8,599 nt of DNA, from the NCBI GenBank assembly GCA_938016505.1, contig CALLWN010000172.1, positions 1 to 8,599 of the forward strand, given 5' to 3'. Under the pieces are notes generated by a model. It was not told where the DNA came from, ran no database searches, and saw nothing but the letters and a program-made list of their open reading frames with translations. This document shows, in pieces, positions 1 through 5,760 of the stretch. This DNA comes from an uncultured Sphingomonadaceae bacterium. Lineage in GTDB: Bacteria > Pseudomonadota > Alphaproteobacteria > Sphingomonadales > Sphingomonadaceae. The first letter of the stretch is position 1, and each line of letters begins with the position of its first letter. A program made the translations under genes and the position numbers.

Positions 1-73
1 GGGCCATGACGGCGGCGGGGCCGCCGGCGAAGCGGCCGCCCCAGGCGCGGTTGGTCCCATCGGAGCCCGTCAT
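1..73 (-). CDS. argH: argininosuccinate lyase, N-terminal fragment (runs off left edge)
   Basis: Read on the minus strand from the ATG at 73-71, the frame stays open to the edge and begins MTGSDGTNRAWGGRFAGGPA, followed by AVMA. The WGGRF-x-GGPAAVM block is the conserved N-terminus of argininosuccinate lyase, which splits argininosuccinate into arginine and fumarate in the last step of arginine synthesis in the cytoplasm. Only about 24 codons are visible, so the catalytic regions cannot be checked. The start codon lies within the same CATG as the start of the divergent thioredoxin-like lipoprotein gene. The leader of argH must therefore lie inside that gene. Recognition rests on a short but distinctive motif. 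Confidence 0.88.
   Translation of the reverse strand, partial: MTGSDGTNRAWGGRFAGGPAAVMA
62..65 (+). promoter_or_regulatory. ribosome binding site GGAG of the TlpA-like gene
   Basis: GGAG lies six bases before the ATG at 72. It fixes the start there rather than at the ATG at 6 in the same frame, because the protein from 72 begins directly with a lipoprotein signal peptide. The site lies inside the argH coding sequence on the other strand. Confidence 0.6.
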
Positions 74-665
74 GCGTGTCCTGCCCGTCCTTGCCCTGCT
101 GATCGCCGCCTGTGGCGCGCCACGGCAGGAGCAAGCGCCTAGCGAGCCGGCCCGCGCGGAGCAAGGACAGGCGGCAGAAGCAGCCGTCGCGATGCGCCCC
201 GATCGGCTCCTGCGTGACTTCGCGGGAACGCAGGCGCCTGCCATCCCGCTCGAGACCGGCCCGGATGGCGCGACCGAGACCCTGGCCGACATCCTCGCCG
301 CCAACCCGGGCCAGCCGGCGCTGGTCAACCTCTGGGCCACCTGGTGCACCCCGTGCCTGAAGGAGCTGCCCACCCTCGACCGGCTCGCCGCAGCGACGAA
401 GGGTCGGCTCGTCGTGGTGCCGATCAGCCAGGACATGGAAGGCTGGCGCAAGGTGGCTCCGGCCTTCACGCCAGAGAAATACCCCAACCTTTCGACCCGG
501 CTCGAATCGGGCATGCAGTTCGGCGCTGCGGTCAAGGCGACCGGCCTGCCGCTCTCGATCCTCTACGGACCCGACGGCCGGGAAATGTGGCGCTACGCTG
601 GCGATCTCGACTGGGCGAGCCCCGAGGCGCGCGCCCTGCTGGGCGTCGAGGGATCCGGAGGCTAG
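72..665 (+). CDS. TlpA-like thioredoxin-fold lipoprotein (thiol-disulfide oxidoreductase)
   Basis: The protein has 197 residues from the ATG at 72. Residues 1-15 form a short lipoprotein signal (MRVLPVLALLIAAC), with Cys15 as the likely lipidated residue. A linker rich in Ala, Glu and Gln follows. The thioredoxin-fold domain starts near residue 50. The active site is W91-C92-T93-P94-C95 in the context NLWATWCTPCLKELP, typical of the TlpA/ResA family, and the cis-proline loop is TGLPLS (Pro150). Family knowledge points to a membrane-tethered periplasmic reductase of protein disulfides, for example in cytochrome c maturation or periplasmic redox balance. Its own partner is not visible. The start shares CATG with argH on the other strand, and the stop shares CTAG with the PEP-CTERM tail. 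The family call is firm; the target is unknown. Confidence 0.92.
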   Translation: MRVLPVLALLIAACGAPRQEQAPSEPARAEQGQAAEAAVAMRPDRLLRDFAGTQAPAIPLETGPDGATETLADILAANPGQPALVNLWATWCTPCLKELPTLDRLAAATKGRLVVVPISQDMEGWRKVAPAFTPEKYPNLSTRLESGMQFGAAVKATGLPLSILYGPDGREMWRYAGDLDWASPEARALLGVEGSGG

Positions 666-904
666 GCCGCCGCGATCCTGCGCCGGCGCGCCGCCGCCCC
701 GACCAGGCCGAAGCCGGCGATCAGCATCGCCAAGGTACCGGGCTCGGGAATGATGCCGCCGGCGGGCAAGGCCTCGATCACCCTGCAGGCGCTGCCGATG
801 CCACAGGGGGTGACCGCCCACGCGTGGGGGTGACCGTCCACGTGCCAGGTGCGAATCAGCTGCCCAAAGCGGACACCGCGGTTCCCTCCACCGCGCCGGC
901 AACA
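662..904 (-). pseudogene. remnant of a PEP-CTERM sorted exoprotein (C-terminal tail only)
   Basis: On the minus strand one frame is open from 904 (after a TGA at 907-905) to a TAG at 664-662. It ends in a textbook PEP-CTERM sorting tail: PEP (748-740), then GTLAMLIAGFGLVGAAA as the membrane segment, then RRRR (688-677) and IAAA. Such tails are recognised by the exosortase EpsH/XrtA group, which exports or anchors proteins linked to the exopolysaccharide envelope. The frame has no ATG, and its only possible starts (GTG at 841-839, CTG at 859-857) would give no signal peptide, so a whole PEP-CTERM protein is not encoded here. Only about 280 bp separate the stop from the end of the next gene upstream. 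I read it as a truncated or decayed gene. A frameshifted start is possible: ATGs at 908-906 and 905-903 lie in another frame. Confidence 0.7.
806..845. repeat. 20-bp tandem direct repeat, two copies
   Basis: Copies at 806-825 and 826-845 both begin GGGGGTGACCG and match at 17 of 20 positions. They lie inside the PEP-CTERM remnant. Twenty is not a multiple of three, so the second copy shifts the frame. On the minus strand the two copies encode WTVTP and WAVTP in two different frames. Confidence 0.75.
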
Positions 905-944
905 TCATCGCCGGGCAGGCCGCGTCCGGGCGAGGCCGCCAGCG

Positions 945-1925
945 TCACGATCTGCAGCGTTCGGTCCCGATCCGCTGCTTGGGGTGTGGGCCCGTGACGT
1001 CATTGCCGCAGGCCAAGACCTCCGGCTCGCCATAGGTGCGGATATAGGGGTGGCCGGCGCGTTCCCGGGTGGCAGCGCGCACCCGGTTGCCGCGGATGAG
1101 GCAGTCGGTGCAGTTGCCGATGGCGATCGCGTTCCAGTCGTCGGTCACCACCTCGTTGTCGAGCACCTGGATCCGGACATAGCGGTCGCCACGCTGGCCG
1201 AAGCTGGTGATGCCCTGGCAGTCGATGGGGGCGGGCGTGTTGATGACATTGCCGCGGATGACGACATCCTCGATCGTCGCCCACATCTGGATGCAGTCCG
1301 GGTGGTCGCCGTCCTTCCATGTGCCGCCGTCGGCCTGGCACCGCGCCCTCGCCACGCCGCCGCCCTGAACCCGCCCGTCGGGGAAGCTGCAGGTCGAGCG
1401 GATGGGCGCGAAATCGCTGAAGCGGTTGCCCTCGACAAGGCCATTGCGGATGCCGGTGAAGTTGAGCCCGTCGGACCTCAGGCCAGTGAAGATGTTGTTG
1501 CGGATGGTGACATGGCTGTTCTCGCGCCGGGTGACGAGGCCGCGAAAGGCGTTGGTGAAGGTGACACCCTCGATCGTGACCCGCTTCGCCCACTCGACCG
1601 TGCCGCCATAGCCGTCGAACTTGACCCCGTCGCGGCCACCGGGCGCCTCGACGGTGCCGCCGCGCCAGATCACGTCCTCGACATGCATGAGCCACAGCCC
1701 CCGGATCCTGGCGCCGGTCGCATCGACGGTGAGCGGGCGATTGCGCCGGTGCAGGCGGATCTGGCCGCAGTCGCCGGTCAGGCGAATGACAGCACCTGCC
1801 GGTGCCGCCCGGGCAATTTCGGCAAAGCTTTCGCAGGTGGCGGGGATCGGGCCATCCGCCGCCAGGCCCGGCGCCTGCGAACAGGACGCGAGGCCCACCG
1901 CAGCGAAAAGGGCCCACCGCGTCAT
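945..1925 (-). CDS. right-handed parallel beta-helix lipoprotein
   Basis: The protein has 326 residues from the ATG at 1925-1923. That start overlaps the SOD stop (ATGA) and gives a clean lipoprotein signal, MTRWALFAAVGLASC, with lipobox LASC and Cys15 lipidated. From about residue 65 there are repeated beta-helix rungs, such as VTIEGVTFTN, VTIRNNIFTG, NGLVEGNRFS, VVIRGNVINT and CLIRGNRV, as in the PbH1 repeats of pectate lyase-like folds. These proteins usually bind, cleave or epimerise polysaccharide. The segment GDHPDCIQMW (206-215) looks like a conserved groove motif, but I cannot name catalytic residues. The mature part has ten further cysteines (31, 53, 179, 196, 211, 236, 272, 275, 306, 324), an even number that would suit disulfides in the periplasm or outside the cell. 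No clear Shine-Dalgarno is present, so translation probably depends on coupling to the SOD gene. The substrate is unknown. Confidence 0.85.
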   Translation of the reverse strand: MTRWALFAAVGLASCSQAPGLAADGPIPATCESFAEIARAAPAGAVIRLTGDCGQIRLHRRNRPLTVDATGARIRGLWLMHVEDVIWRGGTVEAPGGRDGVKFDGYGGTVEWAKRVTIEGVTFTNAFRGLVTRRENSHVTIRNNIFTGLRSDGLNFTGIRNGLVEGNRFSDFAPIRSTCSFPDGRVQGGGVARARCQADGGTWKDGDHPDCIQMWATIEDVVIRGNVINTPAPIDCQGITSFGQRGDRYVRIQVLDNEVVTDDWNAIAIGNCTDCLIRGNRVRAATRERAGHPYIRTYGEPEVLACGNDVTGPHPKQRIGTERCRS

Positions 1926-2677
1926 GGTCGGCCGTTCGCGTCGGCGAACAGCAGGCTGACCTGGTTCCAGTTCACCACGTCCCACCATTTCTGGAGATAT
2001 TCGCCCCGACGGTTCCGGTAGGAGAGGTAATAGGCATGCTCCCACACATCGTTGCCGAGGATCGGCCGGCCCTTCACCTCGGCCGTGTCCATCAGCGGAT
2101 TGTCCTGGTTGGGGGTCGACGTGATGGCGAGCGTGCCATCGGCCTTCACCACGAGCCAGACCCAGCCGGAGCCGAACTGGCGCAGGCCCGCCTGCTCGAA
2201 CTGGCGGCGGAAGGCGGGCAGGCTGCCGAAATCCCGGGTGATCGCGGCAAGAAGCGCCGGGCTCGGCTGGCCGCCGGTGCCGGGCGCGGTCATCAGCGTC
2301 CAGAACAGCCGATGGTTCCAGTGGCCCCCGCCATTGTCGCGGACCGCCTTCGGGAGCGTCGAGATCCGGGCCAGCAGCTCTTCGAGCGACAGCTTCGCGA
2401 GCGCCGGGTTTTCGGCCACCGCGCGGTTCAGATTGTCGACATAGGCGCGGTGGTGGGCGCCCCAGTGGAGCCGCATCGTCTCGGCGTCGATCACGGGGGC
2501 GAGCGCGTCGAAGCTGTAGGGCAGCGGGTCGAGCGCGTGCGGCCCCTTCGGCGCTTCGGCCGGCGTCGCAGCCGGCGCAGCCGGAGCGGCCGGCGGCGCT
2601 GCAGTCTGGCCAGCGGCAGGCATGGCGGCGAACGGCATGGCGGCGAAAATCAGGGGGGCGAGAACCAAGGCGCGCAT
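1922..2677 (-). CDS. exported superoxide dismutase, Fe/Mn family, Mn-type signature
   Basis: The protein has 251 residues from the ATG at 2677-2675, which has GGGAG six bases upstream. Residues 1-23 (MRALVLAPLIFAAMPFAAMP...) form a signal peptide. A linker rich in Ala and Pro follows to about 45, and then the full two-domain SOD fold. Metal ligands match the family: His71 (MRLHWGAHH), His122 (GGGHWNHRLFW), Asp210 and His214 (NDVWEHAYY). GGGHWNH together with TPNQDNPLM (Gln191) is the pattern of Mn enzymes, where the active-site glutamine comes from the C-terminal domain. Metal use could still be flexible. The enzyme converts superoxide to oxygen and hydrogen peroxide. Most Fe/Mn SODs are cytoplasmic, so the export signal is notable. 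The stop overlaps the start of the beta-helix lipoprotein gene by ATGA, and the E2 gene ends 79 bp upstream. Confidence 0.95.
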   Translation of the reverse strand: MRALVLAPLIFAAMPFAAMPAAGQTAAPPAAPAAPAATPAEAPKGPHALDPLPYSFDALAPVIDAETMRLHWGAHHRAYVDNLNRAVAENPALAKLSLEELLARISTLPKAVRDNGGGHWNHRLFWTLMTAPGTGGQPSPALLAAITRDFGSLPAFRRQFEQAGLRQFGSGWVWLVVKADGTLAITSTPNQDNPLMDTAEVKGRPILGNDVWEHAYYLSYRNRRGEYLQKWWDVVNWNQVSLLFADANGRP

Positions 2678-2683
2678 GACAGT

Positions 2684-2688
2684 CTCCC
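2684..2688 (-). promoter_or_regulatory. ribosome binding site GGGAG of the SOD gene
   Basis: On the minus strand GGGAG is followed by six bases and the ATG at 2677. It decides this start over the in-frame ATG at 2704, which would put nine extra residues in front of the signal peptide. The 79-bp gap back to the E2 gene may also hold a promoter, but I see no convincing -35/-10 pair in it. Confidence 0.6.
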
Positions 2689-2756
2689 GGCAGAGCGGGA
2701 CCATCTAGCTGGTGCGAGGCTTCGGGCCAAGGCAGGCCAGACAGAACATGCCCCGA

Positions 2757-3392
2757 TCAGGGCACCGGGTGTGCGCCTTCAAGCGCCTCGGCGAGCGCGG
2801 TCAGGAACTCGCCGGCCGGCGCGCCATCGATCGCGCGGTGATCGACCGTGAGCGAGAGCCCCATGGTGCCGTCGCGGCCGATGGTGCCAAGCCCGACGAT
2901 CGCCGTCTGCGGCCGGCTGAGAATGGGGGTGAAGTAGCGCACCCTGGTGAGACCGAGGTTCGAGATGGAGATGGTCGCGCCCGACATCTCCCTGACCGTC
3001 AGCTTGTTCCTGGGCGCCCGCTCGACGAGGCTGGCCCGGTCGGCGGCGATCTTCGGCAGGTCCTTGGTGGCGCAGTCGAAGACGCAGGGCACCACGAGCG
3101 CGCCGGGAAGCCCGATCGCGACACCGACATGGATGTCAGCCTGGGGGACCACCTCGCCATCCACCTCGTGGGCGTTGAACAGCGGGAAGCGGGGCAGGAG
3201 CTGCGCGAGCGCGTGGATGACGAGATCTTCGTAGCCGATCTTCGTGCCCGCCGCCTTCCACGCCGCGCGCGCCGCCGTCATCGAGGCCGAGTCGGCATCG
3301 GCGAAGAAGCTGAGCTGGGCGGTCGTCGCCAGGGATTCGGCCATGCGCTTCGCGATCACGCCGCGCACGCCGGTAAACTTGAGCGGGGTCAT
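2757..3392 (-). CDS. 2-oxoacid dehydrogenase E2, catalytic acyltransferase core only
   Basis: The protein has 211 residues, about half of a normal E2. It begins directly with the start of the catalytic domain (VRGVIAKRMAESL, near residues 9-21). It has the FTPILSRPQTAIVGLG strand region and the active-site motif DHRAIDG with His185 and Asp189, so the transfer of an acyl group from lipoamide to CoA should be intact. There is no lipoyl domain and no peripheral-subunit-binding domain in front of it. The lipoyl domain is a separate protein encoded just upstream and overlapping by ATGA. The core probably forms the cage around which E1 assembles, with acylated lipoyl protein supplied in trans. How E1 and E3 are held is unclear. 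The acyl group handled is unknown. Confidence 0.9.
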   Translation of the reverse strand: MTPLKFTGVRGVIAKRMAESLATTAQLSFFADADSASMTAARAAWKAAGTKIGYEDLVIHALAQLLPRFPLFNAHEVDGEVVPQADIHVGVAIGLPGALVVPCVFDCATKDLPKIAADRASLVERAPRNKLTVREMSGATISISNLGLTRVRYFTPILSRPQTAIVGLGTIGRDGTMGLSLTVDHRAIDGAPAGEFLTALAEALEGAHPVP

Positions 3393-3625
3393 TCGATGAC
3401 CGCCACCTCGTCACCCTTGTTGACGACGACTTCGGGCTCGACTTTGATCCGGAGCGTGCCCGAGGCCGGCGCCACCAGTTCGAGCGTGACCTTCTCGACC
3501 AGCACCTCGGCGATGAGGTCGCCTTCCTTCACCTGGGCGCCGTCCTTGTAGAGCCAGACCACGATCGATCCGGTCTTGTCATCCTCGTCCCAGAGGTCGT
3601 GCGGGATGGTGACCGATGTCGTCAT
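3389..3625 (-). CDS. stand-alone lipoyl-domain protein (split E2 arm)
   Basis: The 78-residue protein is a single lipoyl/biotinyl-type domain and nothing else. The hairpin lysine is Lys45 in EVLVEKVTLEL, at the place where lipoate is attached in E2 proteins, with Glu before the lysine instead of the more usual Asp. The GxV/L turns and the APASGTL segment (53-59) match the fold. It lies between E1 beta and the E2 core and overlaps both by ATGA (stop 3391-3389 against ATG 3392; ATG 3625 against the E1 beta stop). It therefore very likely acts as the swinging arm of this complex, accepting the acyl group from E1 and handing it to the separate E2 core. Biotin attachment is less likely, as the biotin motif MKM is absent. 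The upstream Shine-Dalgarno is weak, so translation is probably coupled. Confidence 0.9.
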   Translation of the reverse strand: MTTSVTIPHDLWDEDDKTGSIVVWLYKDGAQVKEGDLIAEVLVEKVTLELVAPASGTLRIKVEPEVVVNKGDEVAVIE

Positions 3626-4629
3626 GCCATGAGCTTTCGTGCAGCGTCGGCGATGCGGCCGGCGAGCGGCAGGATCGCCTGCTCCATCGGCCGCGCGAAG
3701 GGGATGGGAATGTCGGGGGTCGTGACCCTGACCGGCGGCTTCCTGAACAGCGTCGGGTCATGCTCGGTCACGGTCGTGATGACCTCGCCCGAAACGCCGT
3801 ACGACATATAGTCCTCGTCGGTCACGATCAGCCTGCCGGTCTTGGCAACGCTCGCGATGATCCCCTCGCGGTCGAGCGGAACGAGCGAGCGAAGATCGAC
3901 GACTTCAGCCGAGATCCCCTCCTTCTCCAGCTCGTCGGCCGCCTTCAGGCTCTCGTGCACGCTCATGCCGAGCCCGGTGATCGTCACGTCCGTTCCTTCC
4001 CGGTAGACCTTCACCTTGCCGAACGGCACGGTGTAGGGTTCTTCGGGCACTTCGGAGAGGGTGGTCTTGATGGGGGTTCCCATCCAGCCCACCCCGGCGG
4101 TTCCCTTGTGGGTCAGGAAGATGACGAAATTCTCGTCCCGAAGCGCGGTGTGGAGCATGCCCTTGGCGTCATAGGCGTTGGAGGGGTAGACCACCTTGGC
4201 GCCCGGGATGTGGGCGACGGTTGCGTGAAGGCATTGCGAGTGCTGGGCGGCATTGTTGTAGCCGCCCCCGGTGCCGATCAGGAGCGTCATCGGCACCTTC
4301 ACTGCCCCGCCCGACATATAGTGGGTCTTCGACGCGCAGTTGAGCAACACGTTGTAGCACACGCCGATGAAGTCGATGTAGGCAAGGTCGACAACCGGGT
4401 GCATGCCCGCCATCGCTGCACCGGCCGCCATGCCGATGAAGCCGGTCTCCGAAATGGGGGTCGAGATCACCCGCTCGGGCCCGTACTTGGCGCCGAACCC
4501 GTCCATCGTGCCGAAGATGCCGCCGAACTTGAAGACATCCTCGCCGAGACAGAAGATCTCGGGGCGGCGCTCCATTTCCCAGTCGAGCGCCTCGCGGCCG
4601 GCGCGGCTCATGGTGAGGATGCGGCTCAT
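3622..4629 (-). CDS. 2-oxoacid dehydrogenase E1 component, beta subunit
   Basis: The 335-residue length is normal for E1 beta of the E1 alpha2/beta2 class. Conserved features are LGEDVFKFGGIFG (28-40), TPISETGF with Glu61 (the TPP-activating glutamate), AQHSQ (129-132) and PSNAYDAKG (149-157). In the C-terminal transketolase domain there is VVDLRSLVPLD. With E1 alpha it decarboxylates a 2-oxoacid using thiamine diphosphate and passes the acyl group to lipoate. The GGGYNNAAQHSQ stretch and overall style resemble acetoin dehydrogenase AcoB and pyruvate/branched-chain E1 beta alike, so I do not assign a substrate. The start overlaps the E1 alpha stop by ATGA and has GGAG seven bases upstream. 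The stop overlaps the lipoyl gene in the same way. Confidence 0.94.
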   Translation of the reverse strand: MSRILTMSRAGREALDWEMERRPEIFCLGEDVFKFGGIFGTMDGFGAKYGPERVISTPISETGFIGMAAGAAMAGMHPVVDLAYIDFIGVCYNVLLNCASKTHYMSGGAVKVPMTLLIGTGGGYNNAAQHSQCLHATVAHIPGAKVVYPSNAYDAKGMLHTALRDENFVIFLTHKGTAGVGWMGTPIKTTLSEVPEEPYTVPFGKVKVYREGTDVTITGLGMSVHESLKAADELEKEGISAEVVDLRSLVPLDREGIIASVAKTGRLIVTDEDYMSYGVSGEVITTVTEHDPTLFRKPPVRVTTPDIPIPFARPMEQAILPLAGRIADAARKLMA

Positions 4630-5612
4630 GCGGCTTCTCCGGCAAAGACATGGTCGAACGCTTCAGACGGGTCGGGGTAGGGCGCGGCCTTGGCGAATTC
4701 CATCGCCCTTGCCATCCGGGCCTTGGCTTCCGCCTCGATCGCATCGGCCTCTTCGGCGCTGAGCACGCCCTCGCGGATCAGCTTCTCGCGATAGAGCGGG
4801 ATCGGGTCGACCTGCTTCATCTGCTCGGGGATATAGGCCTGCTGGTCGCCCATGAAGTGGCCGGTGAGGCGTGCCGTCTTCACTTCGAGGATGGTCCCGC
4901 CCTCGCCGGCCCGGGCGCGTGCGACTGCCCGTGCCGCCGCAGCGTAGATGTCATCGGGATCGTTGGTGCCGACCCATTCGCCGGCCATGCCATAGGCGAC
5001 GGCCCGGTCGGCGTTGCGCTCGATCGCGGTCGATTCCGACTTGGCGGTGGAAACGCCCCACTCATTGTCCTGGACAACGACGATGACCGGCAGCTTCCAC
5101 AGGCCGACCATGTTGCAGACCTCGTGGAAGGCGCCCTGGTTGGCTGCGCCCTCGCCGATGAACGCGAGCGCGACCCCGGGGCGCTTCTGGATCCGCCGTG
5201 CGAGGGCCATGCCGGCGGCCACCGCCATCCCCTCGGCGATGATGCCCGAGGAGGCGAAGTTCACCGAGGGGTCGTAGATGTGCATGTGGCCCCCCTTGCC
5301 CTGGGAGAGGCCGGGCTTCTTCCCGAGAAGCTCGGCGGCCATGCGGTCGAGGTCGACCCCACGCGCCACTGCCACATGATGGGGCCGGTGGTCGGCCGTG
5401 AGCATGTCTTCGGGCCCGAGCGCTGCACAGATGCCCGCGCCAACCGGCTCGGCCCCGTTCGAGCAGTGGAGTTCGCCGGGAAGCGGCCCGGCGCCAAACT
5501 GGAAGATGGGGAGCTTCCCCTCCCAGTAGAGCGCGATCATCGCATCGTCGAAGGCGCGCGACAGCGCCATGGTGCGATAGAGGCCCTTTCGCTGCTCAGC
5601 CGTGAGTTCCAT
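4626..5612 (-). CDS. 2-oxoacid dehydrogenase E1 component, alpha subunit (TPP-dependent)
   Basis: The protein has 328 residues from the ATG at 5612-5610, chosen because GGAGG lies close upstream; a TTG start seven codons earlier is possible. Family features are LSQGKGGHMHIYD (102-114) and the thiamine-diphosphate motif running from GEGAANQG (153-160) to QDN (181-183). Two positions differ from the usual forms: GEG replaces GDG, with Glu154 at the magnesium-binding acid, and QDN replaces ENN, which still leaves Asn183. These changes are conservative and need not kill activity. It is the first gene of a four-gene operon with E1 beta, the lipoyl protein and the E2 core. It is divergent from glpD. 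The pyruvate, branched-chain and acetoin types all share this fold, so the substrate is open. Confidence 0.94.
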   Translation of the reverse strand: MELTAEQRKGLYRTMALSRAFDDAMIALYWEGKLPIFQFGAGPLPGELHCSNGAEPVGAGICAALGPEDMLTADHRPHHVAVARGVDLDRMAAELLGKKPGLSQGKGGHMHIYDPSVNFASSGIIAEGMAVAAGMALARRIQKRPGVALAFIGEGAANQGAFHEVCNMVGLWKLPVIVVVQDNEWGVSTAKSESTAIERNADRAVAYGMAGEWVGTNDPDDIYAAAARAVARARAGEGGTILEVKTARLTGHFMGDQQAYIPEQMKQVDPIPLYREKLIREGVLSAEEADAIEAEAKARMARAMEFAKAAPYPDPSEAFDHVFAGEAA

Positions 5613-5619
5613 CCGCGAG

Positions 5620-5625
5620 TCCTCC
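5620..5625 (-). promoter_or_regulatory. ribosome binding site GGAGGA of the E1 alpha gene
   Basis: On the minus strand GGAGGA is followed by seven bases and then the ATG at 5612. It is the strongest ribosome site in the 2-oxoacid dehydrogenase operon, as expected for its first gene. It selects this ATG over the upstream TTG at 5633. Confidence 0.65.
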
Positions 5626-5660
5626 CCTTGCAACGGCGACGACGGCCCTAGCGCAGCCGC

Positions 5661-5681
5661 GGAACCTGTTTCGCCTGTTCC
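5661..5681. promoter_or_regulatory. inverted repeat GGAAC-N11-GTTCC, candidate operator
   Basis: It lies in the 148-bp gap (5613-5760) between the divergent E1 alpha and glpD genes. The five-base arms are perfect (5661-5665 and 5677-5681). CCTGTT also occurs twice within the element. Spacing and place would suit a dimeric regulator that acts on both directions, but five-base arms can arise by chance. I see no convincing sigma-70 boxes in this gap. Confidence 0.3.
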
Positions 5682-5749
5682 TTTGGGCAGATGCCACCCA
5701 AAACCGCAACTGCGCCCGCAGCCCCTGCCCTGCTGCGCTGCGGCCTGCT

Positions 5750-5755
5750 AGGAGG
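5750..5755 (+). promoter_or_regulatory. ribosome binding site AGGAGG of glpD
   Basis: A full AGGAGG lies five bases before the ATG at 5761 and fixes the glpD start. It suggests efficient initiation. Confidence 0.75.
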
Positions 5756-5760
5756 GTTTC

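Noticed and set aside
859..999. Open minus-strand frame upstream of the PEP-CTERM tail that might be its lost body
   Set aside because: It overlaps the end of the beta-helix gene, stops at a TGA (858-856), and shows no signal peptide or recognisable domain. It is not distinguishable from a chance frame.
849..2851. Long plus-strand open frames (849-2021 and 1802-2851) opposite the beta-helix and SOD genes
   Set aside because: Both are antisense shadows of genes with clear signal peptides, ribosome sites and family motifs. The predicted proteins have no recognisable domain.
2757..5612. Naming the complex as pyruvate, branched-chain or acetoin dehydrogenase
   Set aside because: The E1 motifs seen are shared by all three, and no neighbouring gene reveals the substrate, so only the 2-oxoacid dehydrogenase class is claimed.
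3616..5651. Plus-strand frames of about 330-354 codons opposite the E1 alpha and E1 beta genes
   Set aside because: They mirror the codon periodicity of the minus-strand E1 genes, and their translations have no recognisable domain.
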